A stretch of DNA of 51,918 nt, from NCBI GenBank assembly GCA_017623215.1, contig JAGAPO010000092.1, positions 1-51,918 of the forward strand. Direction: 5' to 3'. The notes under the pieces are model-generated. The model did not search any database. It had not been told where the DNA came from and was given only the letters and a program-made list of their open reading frames with translations. Below are positions 17,575-25,387 of the stretch, one piece after another (within the stretch, counting starts at the first letter, position 1; each line of letters opens with the position of its first letter). This stretch comes from Lachnospiraceae bacterium (lineage in GTDB: Bacteria > Bacillota > Clostridia > Lachnospirales > Lachnospiraceae). The position numbers and the translations under genes were made by a program.

Positions 17575-17857
17575 CCAGAATCATACTGGCAGAGGCGCAT
17601 CAATTATGAGTAATCCATGGGATATGGCAGGCATAGGAGAACATGGAGGAAAGGATGAGATGCCGAAGTACGACGGAAGCCTGAAGCCGCCGGACTGGGG
17701 ATGCGGTTAAGAGCCGCATGACTGTCATCAGAAGGATGGAGCGCTGCCGAGGAATAGAGAGGATGAGGCGACAGTCGGACATTTCAAAGCGGGAATGAAA
17801 GGCTGTATTTGCCGATCCGGGATTCCAACGGCGCCGGCATTCTATGTCGGCATTTTT
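17575..17857 (+). ncRNA. Lysine riboswitch (L-box) controlling lysA
   Basis: The leader carries the conserved L-box blocks in order: AGAGGCGC (17591), GAGTA (17609), ATGCCGAAG, GACTGTCATC (17720) and GGAGCGCTGCCGA (17738-17750). These form the core of the five-helix lysine aptamer. Downstream is a terminator (17833-17857) and then lysA, the last enzyme of lysine synthesis. The family lowers expression when lysine binds, by transcription termination in Gram-positives. The fit of target and motif makes the assignment secure. Confidence 0.95.
17833..17857 (+). terminator. Expression-platform terminator of the lysine riboswitch
   Basis: GCCGGCAT (17833-17840) pairs with ATGTCGGC (17844-17851, one G-U) around TCT, followed by ATTTTT. 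The same T-run also forms the left base of a second 20-bp stem (17853-17872 with 17882-17901), so the two cannot both be fully formed. Confidence 0.8.
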
Positions 17858-17972
17858 CATGTCATGGGAAAGTACAACACACTTTTCCGTGACATGAAAA
17901 AGCCCTCTGGGCAGGATCGCACTGCTGCAAAGCGGAACGCGGCAGAATCTTACACACAAGGAGAGGAATACT

Positions 17973-19229
17973 ATGAAGAGACCGTTTGTCACACTGGAAC
18001 AACTAAAAGAGATTACCAAGACCTATCCGACCCCGTTTCACATCTACGATGAGAAGGGAATCCGGGAGAACGCAAGACTGTTAAAGCAGGCCTTTTCCTG
18101 GAATCCGGGCTTTAAAGAATACTTTGCAGTAAAAGCGGAGCCGAATCCGTACATTATGCAGATCCTGAAGGAAGAGGGCTGCGGCGCGGACTGTTCCTCG
18201 ATGACGGAGCTGATGCTCTCGGAGGCGGTCGGTCTTGTCGGCAGCGACATCATGTTCTCGTCAAACGATACTCCGGCGGGCGAATTCACGAAGGCGAAGG
18301 AGCTCGGCGCCTATATCAATCTTGACGACTACACCATGATTGATTTCATCGAGCAGGAGTGCGGCGTTCCGGAGACGATTTGCTGCCGTTACAATCCGGG
18401 CGGAGTCTATACCGTCAGCAACGGAATCATGGACAACCCCGGCGATGCGAAATACGGAATGACCAAGGAGCAGATGATCGACGCTTACAAGCGTCTGAAG
18501 GAACTCGGAGCAAAGCATTTCGGAATCCATTCCTTCCTGGTCAGCAACACCGTAACGAACGATTACTACCCGATGCTTGCAAGAACCTTATTTGAACTTG
18601 CGGTAGAATTAAAAGAAAAGACCGGAGTGCACATCCGGTTCATCAACCTTTCCGGCGGCGTTGGAATCCCCTACAAGCCGGATCAGAAGGGCAATGACAT
18701 CCTCGTAATCGGCGAGGGCGTGCGCAAGGCATACGAAGAGATTCTTGTACCCGCAGGAATGGGCGATGTTGCAATCTTCACCGAGCTTGGCCGCTTCATG
18801 CTTGCGCCTTACGGCCACCTGGTTACCAGAGCGATTCACGAAAAGCACATCTACAAAGAATATATCGGCGTAGATGCCTGCGCGGTCAACCTCATGAGAC
18901 CGGCGATGTACGGCGCATACCATCACATTACCGTCATGGGCAAGGAGAACGAGCCCTGCGACCACAAATATGACGTAACCGGCTCCTTATGTGAGAATAA
19001 CGATAAGTTTGCAATCGATCGCATGCTCCCGAAGGTAGACATGGGTGACCTTCTCGTCATTCACGATACCGGAGCGCACGGCTTCGCGATGGGCTACAAC
19101 TATAACGGCAAATTAAAATCTGCCGAGCTCCTTCTGCGCGAAGACGGAACCACGAAGCTGATCCGCCGCGCCGAGACTCCGGCGGACTACTTTGCAACCC
19201 TGGATTTCAGCGAATTCTTTCGGAAGTAA
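17973..19229 (+). CDS. lysA: Diaminopimelate decarboxylase
   Basis: 418 residues. A PLP-dependent fold-III decarboxylase that converts meso-diaminopimelate to L-lysine, the last step of lysine synthesis. The PLP-binding Lys is K54 in EYFAVKAEPNP. Other family elements: HSFLVSNT, NLSGGVGIPY (glycine-rich PLP phosphate site), FTELGRFMLAPYGHLVTR, and VTGSLCENNDKFA with the substrate-binding Cys/Glu region. The start has AAGGAGAGG upstream. The gene is monocistronic, between a lysine riboswitch and a strong terminator. The identity of the riboswitch independently supports LysA over other decarboxylases of the same fold. Confidence 0.95.
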   Translation: MKRPFVTLEQLKEITKTYPTPFHIYDEKGIRENARLLKQAFSWNPGFKEYFAVKAEPNPYIMQILKEEGCGADCSSMTELMLSEAVGLVGSDIMFSSNDTPAGEFTKAKELGAYINLDDYTMIDFIEQECGVPETICCRYNPGGVYTVSNGIMDNPGDAKYGMTKEQMIDAYKRLKELGAKHFGIHSFLVSNTVTNDYYPMLARTLFELAVELKEKTGVHIRFINLSGGVGIPYKPDQKGNDILVIGEGVRKAYEEILVPAGMGDVAIFTELGRFMLAPYGHLVTRAIHEKHIYKEYIGVDACAVNLMRPAMYGAYHHITVMGKENEPCDHKYDVTGSLCENNDKFAIDRMLPKVDMGDLLVIHDTGAHGFAMGYNYNGKLKSAELLLREDGTTKLIRRAETPADYFATLDFSEFFRK

Positions 19230-19284
19230 TCCTCTTTGGGGGACAATCGGGAGGAACCGTCGTTCAGATAACAACTAACAAAAG

Positions 19285-19340
19285 AAAAGGCCTGCAGCAT
19301 AAGCGCCGTCTTCCGCACGCTGTTTTGCAGGCTTTTTTTT
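19285..19340 (+). terminator. Terminator after lysA
   Basis: GCCTGCA (19290-19296) pairs with TGCAGGC (19326-19332), with an inner AGCG/CGCT stem and an eight-T run. The A-rich 5' flank (AAAA at 19285) allows it also to serve the convergent thioesterase gene. Confidence 0.9.
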
Positions 19341-19364
19341 CGTAAGTCTGTGCGGATCGTGGAA

Positions 19365-19799
19365 TCACACCCTGTCCGCAGGCTGGGCATTTGCCGCTAA
19401 GTCCTTCAGCAGCCGGTCAAAAGCCGGGAACTGTTTCTTCAAAATAATAGGCTTCCCCTCTACATTCGTGAAGCAATGCATAGTCTTACCTGTGAGCACA
19501 AGCTCTCCGGTTCCCTGCTTCGTCATAGAATACCCTATAATCAGCTTGACCCCCTTGAACTCCTCGACCCAGACCCGGATACAGACCGTATCATCGAATG
19601 TAGTAGGATGCTTGTACTGACACTCCACCCCAATAACCGGCGAGATAATCCCATCCCGTTCCAGCCCGGAATAGCTGCATCCATTCTGCTCCAGAAAAAA
19701 GATTCTGGCCTCCTCCATCCATTTAATGTAGTTAGAATGATGAGTAATCCCCATCTTATCTGTCTCATGATAGGGAACCTTACGAATATATTCACACAA
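19365..19799 (-). CDS. Acyl-CoA thioesterase, hot-dog fold (4HBT/YbgC type)
   Basis: 144 residues of the 4-hydroxybenzoyl-CoA thioesterase-like family. The active-site segment is YHETDKMGITHHSNYIKWMEEAR, where the Asp and the HHSNY pattern match the YbgC/FcbC catalytic region. The remaining strands (TFDDTVCIRVWVEEF; LVLTGKTMHCFTN) fit the hot-dog fold. It probably hydrolyses an acyl-CoA or similar thioester in the cytoplasm; the substrate cannot be read from sequence. The first codon appears to be TTG at 19799, with GGAG about 11 bases upstream on the minus strand. It is a lone gene with its own promoter, convergent with lysA. Confidence 0.88.
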   Translation of the reverse strand: MCEYIRKVPYHETDKMGITHHSNYIKWMEEARIFFLEQNGCSYSGLERDGIISPVIGVECQYKHPTTFDDTVCIRVWVEEFKGVKLIIGYSMTKQGTGELVLTGKTMHCFTNVEGKPIILKKQFPAFDRLLKDLAANAQPADRV

Positions 19800-19834
19800 A
19801 GCAAATCATCTCCAATCAAAATAAAATTGAATCT

Positions 19835-19864
19835 ATTATAGCATCCCTCCCGGTATTTGCACAA
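19835..19864 (-). promoter_or_regulatory. Promoter of the thioesterase gene
   Basis: On the minus strand, TTGTGC (19864-19859), 18-nt spacer, TATAAT (19840-19835), about 35 bases before the start codon. Confidence 0.65.
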
Positions 19865-20062
19865 GAAAAAAATTCCTTACTCTAATTTGAGGAGAATCCG
19901 CTACATATATCCGTACAACGGAACAGTCTGGAAGAAACGGTCAGCAATAGATTCATAGGAAGAAGGGGCCGTAATGCGGCAGTAAGGAGATGCTGGTGCT
20001 GTTTTGGAGACAGAGGACAGATTGTAATAGCAAGATTGTATGAATAAATGGCAACATAAATA

Positions 20063-20091
20063 TTGTCTTACAATTCGCGAAACTATATAAT
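20063..20091 (+). promoter_or_regulatory. Promoter of the ThuA-like gene
   Basis: TTGTCT (20063-20068), 17-nt spacer, TATAAT (20086-20091). The leader to the start codon at 20197 is about 100 nt. Confidence 0.7.
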
Positions 20092-20196
20092 AAAATTACA
20101 AAAGCGATCGGAAATATAGGCGAATACAGCGAAGAACATATAAAATCAATAAGAGGAGCGATAAAAAGCTCGATAAAACGAACGGAGGTATTTGCT

Positions 20197-20922
20197 ATGG
20201 CGAATAAGACAATTAAGGTGACTGTATGGAATGAGAACAAGCATGAAAAGACCAGCGAGAGGCTGAACGAGCTTTATCCGGGCGGACTTCATACGTATAT
20301 TGCGGGGTTCCTGGATAAGGATGAGGAGATTGAAGTAAGAACCGCTACCCTGGACGATCCGGAGTGCGGGCTTACCCAGGAAGTACTTCAGGACACCGAT
20401 GTTCTCGTCTGGTGGGGACATATGGCACATCATGAGGTGCCTGATGAGGTGGTTATCCGCGTTCAGAACGCGGTATTAGCCGGAATGGGGCTGGTTGTAC
20501 TGCATTCGGGCCATCATTCGAAGATATTTAAGAGATTGCTCGGAACGACCTGCAATCTGAAGTGGCGTGACGGAGCGAGAGAGCGCATCTGGACCGTGAA
20601 GCCGAATCATCCGATAGCGGATGGCGTTCCGGAGACCTTTGCATTAGACTGCGAGGAGATGTACGGAGAGCCCTTCGATATCGCGGATCCGCAGGAGGTT
20701 GTATTTATGGGCTGGTTTAACGGCGGAGAGGTATTCCGCAGCGGCTGCACCTGGGTAAGAGGTAATGGAAAGATCTTTTATTTCCAGCCGGGACATGAGA
20801 CAAACCCGTCCTTCCAGAACGAGCATGTTCAGAGAATTATCCGGAACGCGGTTCATTGGGCAGCGCCGGTGAAGAAGAATATTCCGCTGATCTGTCCGAT
20901 GGTTCAGCCGGTAGAAGGGTAA
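20197..20922 (+). CDS. ThuA-like protein (trehalose utilisation family)
   Basis: 241 residues, covering the whole ThuA domain, a class I glutamine amidotransferase-like fold. Recognisable elements are [11 protein letters not shown] at the start, [18 protein letters not shown], the [20 protein letters not shown] segment where amidotransferases have their nucleophile elbow, and [16 protein letters not shown]. ThuA takes part in trehalose and related disaccharide use in rhizobia; in gut Clostridia such proteins are often near carbohydrate genes, but here none are adjacent. Start has GGAGG (20184) upstream. Single-gene unit. The family call is firm, the reaction unknown. Confidence 0.88.
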   Translation: MANKTIKVTVWNENKHEKTSERLNELYPGGLHTYIAGFLDKDEEIEVRTATLDDPECGLTQEVLQDTDVLVWWGHMAHHEVPDEVVIRVQNAVLAGMGLVVLHSGHHSKIFKRLLGTTCNLKWRDGARERIWTVKPNHPIADGVPETFALDCEEMYGEPFDIADPQEVVFMGWFNGGEVFRSGCTWVRGNGKIFYFQPGHETNPSFQNEHVQRIIRNAVHWAAPVKKNIPLICPMVQPVEG

Positions 20923-21007
20923 GGCCGGAGCAGAATAAGGGAAGAGAATAAGATGGAATAAGGGGACAATCTATAATACGACACGAAAAGAGCATAAAAA
21001 GAAAGAA

Positions 21008-21042
21008 CCTGCCGGGCTGGAATCAGGGCCTTGCCCGGCGGG
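21008..21042 (+). terminator. Terminator-like hairpin after the ThuA-like gene
   Basis: CCTGCCGGGC (21008-21017) pairs with GCCCGGCGGG (21033-21042, one U-G). It is followed by a small palindrome TTACCGGTAA and TTTTTT at about 21057, which may complete termination. Confidence 0.55.
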
Positions 21043-21073
21043 AATCTTACCGGTAATTTTTTAAAATTAACAG

Positions 21074-21101
21074 TTGATTTTTTGAAAACAAGTGTTATAA
21101 T
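21074..21101 (+). promoter_or_regulatory. Promoter of the tRNA-Gly/tRNA-Ala unit
   Basis: TTGATT (21074-21079), 16-nt spacer, TATAAT (21096-21101) with an extended -10 (TGT before it), 14 nt upstream of tRNA-Gly. Confidence 0.7.
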
Positions 21102-21114
21102 AGACTGTAACAGC

Positions 21115-21185
21115 GCGGATATAGTTTAATGGCAAAACATCAGCTTCCCAAGCTGAGGTTGCGGGTTCGATTCCCGTTATCCGCT
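21115..21185 (+). tRNA. tRNA-Gly (anticodon CCC)
   Basis: 71-nt cloverleaf. Acceptor GCGGATA pairs with TATCCGC (21178-21184), discriminator T. The anticodon stem TCAGC/GCTGA encloses loop TTCCCAA, giving anticodon CCC. The T arm is GCGGGTTCGATTCCCGT. No CCA is encoded. Confidence 0.95.
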
Positions 21186-21196
21186 GTAGAACATAA

Positions 21197-21269
21197 GGGG
21201 GCGTAGCTCAGTTGGGAGAGCGATGCGTTCGCAACGCATAGGTCATGGGTTCGAATCCCACCGTCTCCA
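21197..21269 (+). tRNA. tRNA-Ala (anticodon CGC)
   Basis: 73-nt cloverleaf. Acceptor GGGGGCG pairs with CGTCTCC using two G-U pairs; discriminator A. Anticodon stem ATGCG/CGCAT encloses TTCGCAA, anticodon CGC. T arm GGGTTCGAATCCC. It follows tRNA-Gly by 11 bases, so the two are probably one transcript. Confidence 0.95.
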
Positions 21270-21290
21270 TAAGAAAAGGAACAGGAAAGG

Positions 21291-21333
21291 ATGCCGGAAA
21301 GCCTTGAGGAAAGAGGATTTCCGGCATTTTTTA
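21291..21333 (+). terminator. Terminator after the tRNA pair
   Basis: ATGCCGGAAA (21291-21300) pairs perfectly with TTTCCGGCAT (21318-21327), followed by TTTTTT. Confidence 0.9.
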
Positions 21334-21496
21334 TTTCGTTGTCCGCCCAGTGGGAAATATTATCTTCCTGCGTATATTGGTCTGATTGATAGTGGTAAAA
21401 GGGGATTGACAAACCGCGTTCAGGACGATACCGCATCCGGGAAGATGATTTTCACATAATTATAGGAATAACAGGAGAATGGAGAGGAGACAGAGT

Positions 21497-22213
21497 ATGC
21501 TATTATTTTATGTACGTCATGGAGACCCGATCTACAGTCCGGATTCGCTTACCGATCTTGGTAAGCGTCAGGCCGAGGCAGTTGCGAAGCGCCTTGCGGC
21601 ACACGGGATTGATCGAATCTTTGCTTCCACATCGAACCGGGCTATTTTGACGGCCAAGCCGACCAGTGAGATTACAAAGAAGGAGATTGAATTGCTGGAT
21701 TTCTGCAACGAGGGACATGTATGGAATGAGTTCACGACCCTGAATGAGGAGGGCAGGAAAAATTGGGCGTTCGCCGATAACACGATGCGAAAGCTGTTTG
21801 TGAGCAGAGAAGTACGGGAGCTTGGGGATAAGTGGTACGAACATCCGGCATTTCAGGGAACAAAGTTCCGGGAGGGCGTTGAGCGGGTGAACCGGGAGGT
21901 GGATCAGCTGTTCTTATCGCTTGGGTATGAACATATTCGGGAAGAGAGTATCTATAAGGCGGTCAGACCGACGGACGAGCGCGTGGCGATATTTGCGCAT
22001 CAGGGATTTGGAATGAGCTTCCTAAGCAGCGTTCTGGATATTCCGTACCCGCAGATTAGCATGCATTTTGACATGGGACATACCGGAATGACGGTCATTG
22101 ATTTTAGGGAGACTGACGGAATGGTGGTTCCCAAGGTGCTGATGGTGTCGAACGATTCCCATATTTATCGGGAAGGGCTGCCGACACAGTACCTGCCTGG
22201 AACATGGATATAA
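21497..22213 (+). CDS. Histidine phosphatase family protein (phosphoglycerate mutase-like)
   Basis: 238 residues. The catalytic RHG motif is at residues 7-9 (YVRHGDP), and the second catalytic His is in IFAHQGFGMS. The family transfers phosphate through a phosphohistidine; members are phosphatases or mutases and the substrate here cannot be told. The start at 21497 is preferred to 21479 because GAGAGGAG lies between them and the family begins close to the RHG motif. Single gene, convergent with the MATE gene, with a shared bidirectional hairpin behind it. Confidence 0.9.
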   Translation: MLLFYVRHGDPIYSPDSLTDLGKRQAEAVAKRLAAHGIDRIFASTSNRAILTAKPTSEITKKEIELLDFCNEGHVWNEFTTLNEEGRKNWAFADNTMRKLFVSREVRELGDKWYEHPAFQGTKFREGVERVNREVDQLFLSLGYEHIREESIYKAVRPTDERVAIFAHQGFGMSFLSSVLDIPYPQISMHFDMGHTGMTVIDFRETDGMVVPKVLMVSNDSHIYREGLPTQYLPGTWI

Positions 22214-22235
22214 TAGAAAAAGATTGATAAAAGAG

Positions 22236-22276
22236 GGACGCAGTCTTTGATATGAATGGTGTCAAAGACTGCGTCC
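22236..22276. terminator. Bidirectional terminator between convergent genes
   Basis: GGACGCAGTCTTTGA (22236-22250) pairs perfectly over 15 bp with TCAAAGACTGCGTCC (22262-22276). It is flanked by A-rich DNA on the left (a T-run on the minus strand), so it best serves the minus-strand MATE gene and also lies behind the phosphatase gene. Confidence 0.7.
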
Positions 22277-22360
22277 TTCGCGTTACAAGAATCTTCAATA
22301 TAATGTGCGGCAGGAATGAAATGGTTCCCGGCAGCACGGATATCAATGAATTCTGAGATA

Positions 22361-23746
22361 TCAGCGTGTCTGTCGCTTTTCATAATAGTGGGTCCAATCC
22401 GACCGGAACAGGAATACGGCGAACACGATCGAACTCAGCGACCAGGTCAGCGGATACGCCCACGAAATCGTCTGGAACACCGGAAATACCTTCAGTGCCA
22501 GAGTTACATAAATGATGCGCACGCCGCACCAGAAGGAGAGCATGGTAATCATCGGCACGATGGCCTTCCCGCAGCCGCGCATAACTCCGGCCGCACAGTG
22601 CGAGAACGCAAGCAGGCAGAAGAACGGGCCGACCACGCGTGCATGAATGGTTCCGTAGGAGATCGCTTCCGGGGTATCCACGAAGATGCGCAGTGCGTAA
22701 GGGGCGCCGACATAGAAGAGTGCGCCGACCAGCTCCGCAAAGATCATGCTTAAGAGAATACCGAATGCAGCTCCCCGCTTTGCTCGTTTGTACTGCTTAG
22801 CGCCCAGATTCTGACTGATGAAGGTGGGGAGGGACATGGACATGCAGGTGATCGGAAGGAACACAAAGCCCTCGATCTTGGAGTAGGCCCCGTGACCGGA
22901 CATTGCAAAAGCACCAAAGGAATTGATATTGGTCTGAACAACCAGATTGCCGACACTGATAACCGCGTTCTGAACACCGGTCGGAAGCCCCTGGCGAATA
23001 ACCTCAGCCATAATGTCCGGATGGAATCGCAGCTTTCGAAAATCCAGTCTGGTATAATCCTGCAGGCGGCACATGCGGATGAGGCAGAGCAGAACGCTTA
23101 AGCCCTGCGCGATTACCGTTGCAAAAGCGGCTCCTCCGACGCCCCAGCCGAATCCGGCTACGAACAGCAGATCCAGCACAACATTGACGATGGAGGAAAA
23201 GAGCAGGTAATAGAGCGGGTGCAGACTGTCACCGAGCGCGCGCATGATGGACATGCAGATATTATACAGGATAACCGTGGAGACGCCTCCGAAATAGAAC
23301 CGGAAATACGTCAGGGAATCCGGCATTACATTCTCCGGCGTCTTCATCCAGACCAGAATGTGCGGAGAAAGGAACAGCCCTACGATGGTGGAAAGGATCG
23401 AAGCGAGGATTCCGAACAGAAAATTCGTATGGATGGCGCGGGTTACATTCTCCTTATCCTTTGCTCCGAAATAGCGGGAGATAATGACACTGCCTCCGGT
23501 CGCGACTCCGTTAAAGAAGCCGATAATCAGGAATGTCAGGCTTCCGCCCGAGCTGACGGCCGCAAAGGCGTCGTTGTCCGCAAAATTACCGATAACCCAC
23601 GCGTCGGCCATGTTGTAGAACTGCTGCAGGAGCTGCCCGAGCATCATCGGGAGAGCAAAGGAGATAATTCCCTTTGCGATAGAACCCTCGGTCAGATTCA
23701 CCTGTCCGGAGGCGGCTGCGTGCTGTGATTTCCTTTTGTGAAACAT
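22361..23746 (-). CDS. MATE family efflux transporter
   Basis: 461 residues with about twelve membrane helices in two similar halves. The first-half signature is seen: ISFALPMMLGQLLQQFYNMADAWVIGNF, followed by GVATGGSVIISRYFGAKD; the second half repeats it with RQGLPTGVQNAVISVGNLVVQTNINSFG. MATE proteins export drugs or metabolites by Na+ or H+ antiport. The start at 23746 has GGAAAGGAA upstream on the minus strand. It lies about 100 bases downstream of a GNAT gene in the same direction and may be co-transcribed. Confidence 0.93.
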   Translation of the reverse strand: MFHKRKSQHAAASGQVNLTEGSIAKGIISFALPMMLGQLLQQFYNMADAWVIGNFADNDAFAAVSSGGSLTFLIIGFFNGVATGGSVIISRYFGAKDKENVTRAIHTNFLFGILASILSTIVGLFLSPHILVWMKTPENVMPDSLTYFRFYFGGVSTVILYNICMSIMRALGDSLHPLYYLLFSSIVNVVLDLLFVAGFGWGVGGAAFATVIAQGLSVLLCLIRMCRLQDYTRLDFRKLRFHPDIMAEVIRQGLPTGVQNAVISVGNLVVQTNINSFGAFAMSGHGAYSKIEGFVFLPITCMSMSLPTFISQNLGAKQYKRAKRGAAFGILLSMIFAELVGALFYVGAPYALRIFVDTPEAISYGTIHARVVGPFFCLLAFSHCAAGVMRGCGKAIVPMITMLSFWCGVRIIYVTLALKVFPVFQTISWAYPLTWSLSSIVFAVFLFRSDWTHYYEKRQTR

Positions 23747-23846
23747 GAGTATTCGTTCCTTTCCAATCGATGTTCGCGCAGAAATGCTGCGTAGAGTGTG
23801 TATTCTCCTATCCCGCGGGAGCCTGCCGCGCGGGGAAGCGTGACAG

Positions 23847-24290
23847 TTAGAGACAGCCGGACCGAAAGCTTCCGTTCAGCTGCTTTTCCATATGGATATG
23901 AGGACAGAATTCGTCCAGGTAGGGCTCCCCCGTCGCGCGGTAGCCGCATGCCTCATAAAAAGGGCGGACTCTTACCTGCGCGGAAAGAGAGAGTTTGCGG
24001 CCGCCCTGAGAGAGCGCGAACTGTTCCGCGTCTGTTAACAGGGCCTGTCCGAGATGCCTGCCGCGGAATTCCCTGCGGATTGCAATGCGTCCGACGATGA
24101 ATTCCCCCGGGGTATCTCCTCGATACAGGCGGCATACCGCGATCGGCGTGTTATCCTCATAAAGCGTAAAATGATACGCGATCTCATCTATCTCATCGAA
24201 TTCATTTTGAAAGCCCTGCTCCCGGACAAATACGTCCTCGCGGATCTGTCTGGCGTCAGGGCCGAGTGTGCGGCTGTGTATGATATGCAT
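23847..24290 (-). CDS. GNAT family N-acetyltransferase
   Basis: 147 residues, the size of a single GNAT domain. The acetyl-CoA-binding motif A is VGRIAIRREFRGRHLGQALL (R-x-x-x-G-Q/R pattern), preceded by a strand IAVCRLYRGD and followed by SAQVRVRPFYEACGYRATGE, the typical C-terminal motif. The N-terminal part (DARQIREDVFVREQGF) resembles ElaA/YjcF-type GNATs. The start at 24290 has CGGAGA upstream; the open frame extends to 24395 but past the promoter. Substrate unknown. Confidence 0.88.
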   Translation of the reverse strand: MHIIHSRTLGPDARQIREDVFVREQGFQNEFDEIDEIAYHFTLYEDNTPIAVCRLYRGDTPGEFIVGRIAIRREFRGRHLGQALLTDAEQFALSQGGRKLSLSAQVRVRPFYEACGYRATGEPYLDEFCPHIHMEKQLNGSFRSGCL

Positions 24291-24334
24291 AATATAATCT
24301 CCGTTCTGAGCGGATTCGAAATCCCTCTTTTTCC

Positions 24335-24346
24335 AGTATAACACAG
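24335..24346 (-). promoter_or_regulatory. Extended -10 promoter of the GNAT gene
   Basis: On the minus strand TGTGTTATACT, that is TATACT (24340-24335) with a TG dinucleotide one base upstream; no good -35 box is seen. Confidence 0.5.
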
Positions 24347-24398
24347 CTTTGAGGAAAAGGCCAGAGCGGAATTCTTCGTTCCGGTACGAATTCACGGG

Positions 24399-24427
24399 TT
24401 GCCGCGAATATACGGGTGTGTTACAAT
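24399..24427 (+). promoter_or_regulatory. Promoter of the LspA-like gene
   Basis: TTGCCG (24399-24404), 17-nt spacer, TACAAT (24422-24427) with extended -10 TGT. Confidence 0.6.
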
Positions 24428-24503
24428 AAAGGAAACAGCGGAAGCGCTGCGTGTGCTGCAGAGGCAGAATGGACGGCTGCGGCAGACAGAAGGGAGAGAG
24501 AAC

Positions 24504-25040
24504 ATGAGATACGGACTACTTGCAGCGGGAATTGCGGCGGTGGATTTGCTTTTAAAGCGATATGCGGAGACGAATCTGAGCGCGGATGAGGACAAAGAGG
24601 CAGCGGGAGGCAGGATTCTGCTGACGAAATATCACAATCACGGAGCGGCGCTGAATGTTGGGGAGAAGAAGAAGGAATGGGTTCTTGCAGGCTCCTGCGC
24701 GATATTTGGCGCGCTTGCGGCGGTATTTGCGATGGAGGGAAGGGGCGGAAAGGCCGGAGCCGGGGACGGACTGTCCGGCATGGCGGATGCGGCCTTGGAA
24801 AGCGCTGAGAGCGGCAGGGGAGGAAGAAAGCTGAGGCGTTTTGCGCTTGCGTGCCTGCTTGGCGGCGCAGCCTCCAATGTGTCGGATCGGGTGAGAAAAG
24901 GATATGTGGTGGACTATATCCGATTCCCGTTTTTGAAACGGATTGTGTGGAATATCGGAGATCTGTTCATTTTGCTGGGAGCGGTACTGGCAGTAGTGGG
25001 GGAGCTCTTTGGAAATGGGAAGAAGGAACAGGTTCGTTAA
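24504..25040 (+). CDS. Divergent signal peptidase II-like protein (LspA family)
   Basis: 178 residues. The family pattern is recognisable: an N-terminal helix with VDLLLKRYA, NHGAALN (the NxGAA motif), then GGAASNVSDRVRKGYVVDYI and WNIGDLFILLG, which align with the two catalytic Asp regions of LspA (VVDFI and FNxAD). Both Asp are kept. It differs from a standard LspA (about 160 residues) by a Gly/Ala/Arg-rich hydrophilic insert at about residues 77-112 and by WNIGD in place of FNxAD. It probably cleaves prolipoprotein signal peptides or is a paralogue with a changed substrate; the lipoprotein RNase at 6967 shows that the cell uses lipoboxes. Start chosen for GGGAGAGAG upstream. Confidence 0.75.
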   Translation: MRYGLLAAGIAAVDLLLKRYAETNLSADEDKEAAGGRILLTKYHNHGAALNVGEKKKEWVLAGSCAIFGALAAVFAMEGRGGKAGAGDGLSGMADAALESAESGRGGRKLRRFALACLLGGAASNVSDRVRKGYVVDYIRFPFLKRIVWNIGDLFILLGAVLAVVGELFGNGKKEQVR

Positions 25041-25049
25041 GTAACTTAA

Positions 25050-25113
25050 GTAATCAACCGAGACGCTCGGATATGAAATATTGATTTCGTGTCCGAGCGT
25101 CTCGGTTGGTTAC
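25050..25113. repeat. Long (about 30-bp) hairpin after the LspA-like gene
   Basis: Arms 25050-25071 and 25092-25113 pair over 22 bp with one G-U pair. The pairing continues inward (TATGAAAT with ATTTCGTG, including G-U pairs) to a loop of about four bases. There is no T-tract. It may work as a terminator or an mRNA-stabilising structure, or be the end of a decayed mobile repeat. Confidence 0.6.
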
Positions 25114-25146
25114 GGTCGAAGCCGACTCCTGATCGTATCAGGGTTA

Positions 25147-25320
25147 CCTATTTGACATAAAATCATTGATGACCGGCCATTCTTCAAATTCACGCACCAT
25201 ATGCTCCTCGGGCGTGTACTGCCCGTAAAGAGAATGAATGTGGTGCCTGTTTACGCCCTTGAGTTTTACACTTTGCCCGTTTACAAGAAATTCGCCTTTT
25301 TTGCTTATTTCAAGCTTGCA
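25147..25320 (-). pseudogene. Beta-galactosidase (LacZ-type, GH2) remnant
   Basis: Read on the minus strand, about 45 codons resemble the GH2 beta-galactosidase region just before the catalytic barrel: EISKKGEFLVNGQSVKLK, then GVNRHHIHSLYGQYTPEEHM, then VREFE, compare the conserved FLVNGKPVKLKGVNRHD and EHM-R-D-E pattern. The similarity stops after VREFE, where LacZ would continue with MK-NINAVRTSHYP. There is no start codon of its own, no catalytic Glu and no room for the other roughly 1000 codons, so this is a fragment. It sits between the pyrG terminator and a long hairpin. Codon use (AAA, AAC, CTC) looks somewhat different from its neighbours. Confidence 0.7.
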
Positions 25321-25324
25321 AAGG

Positions 25325-25362
25325 AAAAGACGGGCTTCGCAGAAATACGCTAAAAGCCCGCC
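25325..25362 (-). terminator. Terminator of pyrG
   Basis: On the minus strand GGCGGGCTT (25362-25354) pairs with AAGCCCGTC (25337-25329, one G-U), followed by TTTTCC. It begins 26 bases after the pyrG stop. Confidence 0.8.
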
Positions 25363-25387
25363 TTTCAGGGGAAAGAAAAATGATAGT

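Larger units (their letters stand above)
19800..20196. other. Divergent intergenic region with two promoters
   Basis: About 400 bases between the divergent thioesterase and ThuA-like genes. It holds a minus-strand promoter at 19835-19864 and a plus-strand promoter at 20063-20091. The central 19870-20050 shows no open frame of note and no strong hairpin. Confidence 0.55.

Noticed and set aside
17973..19229. Possible second aromatic or arginine decarboxylase of fold III
   Set aside because: The lysine riboswitch directly upstream and the LysA-type motifs make diaminopimelate decarboxylase the clear choice.
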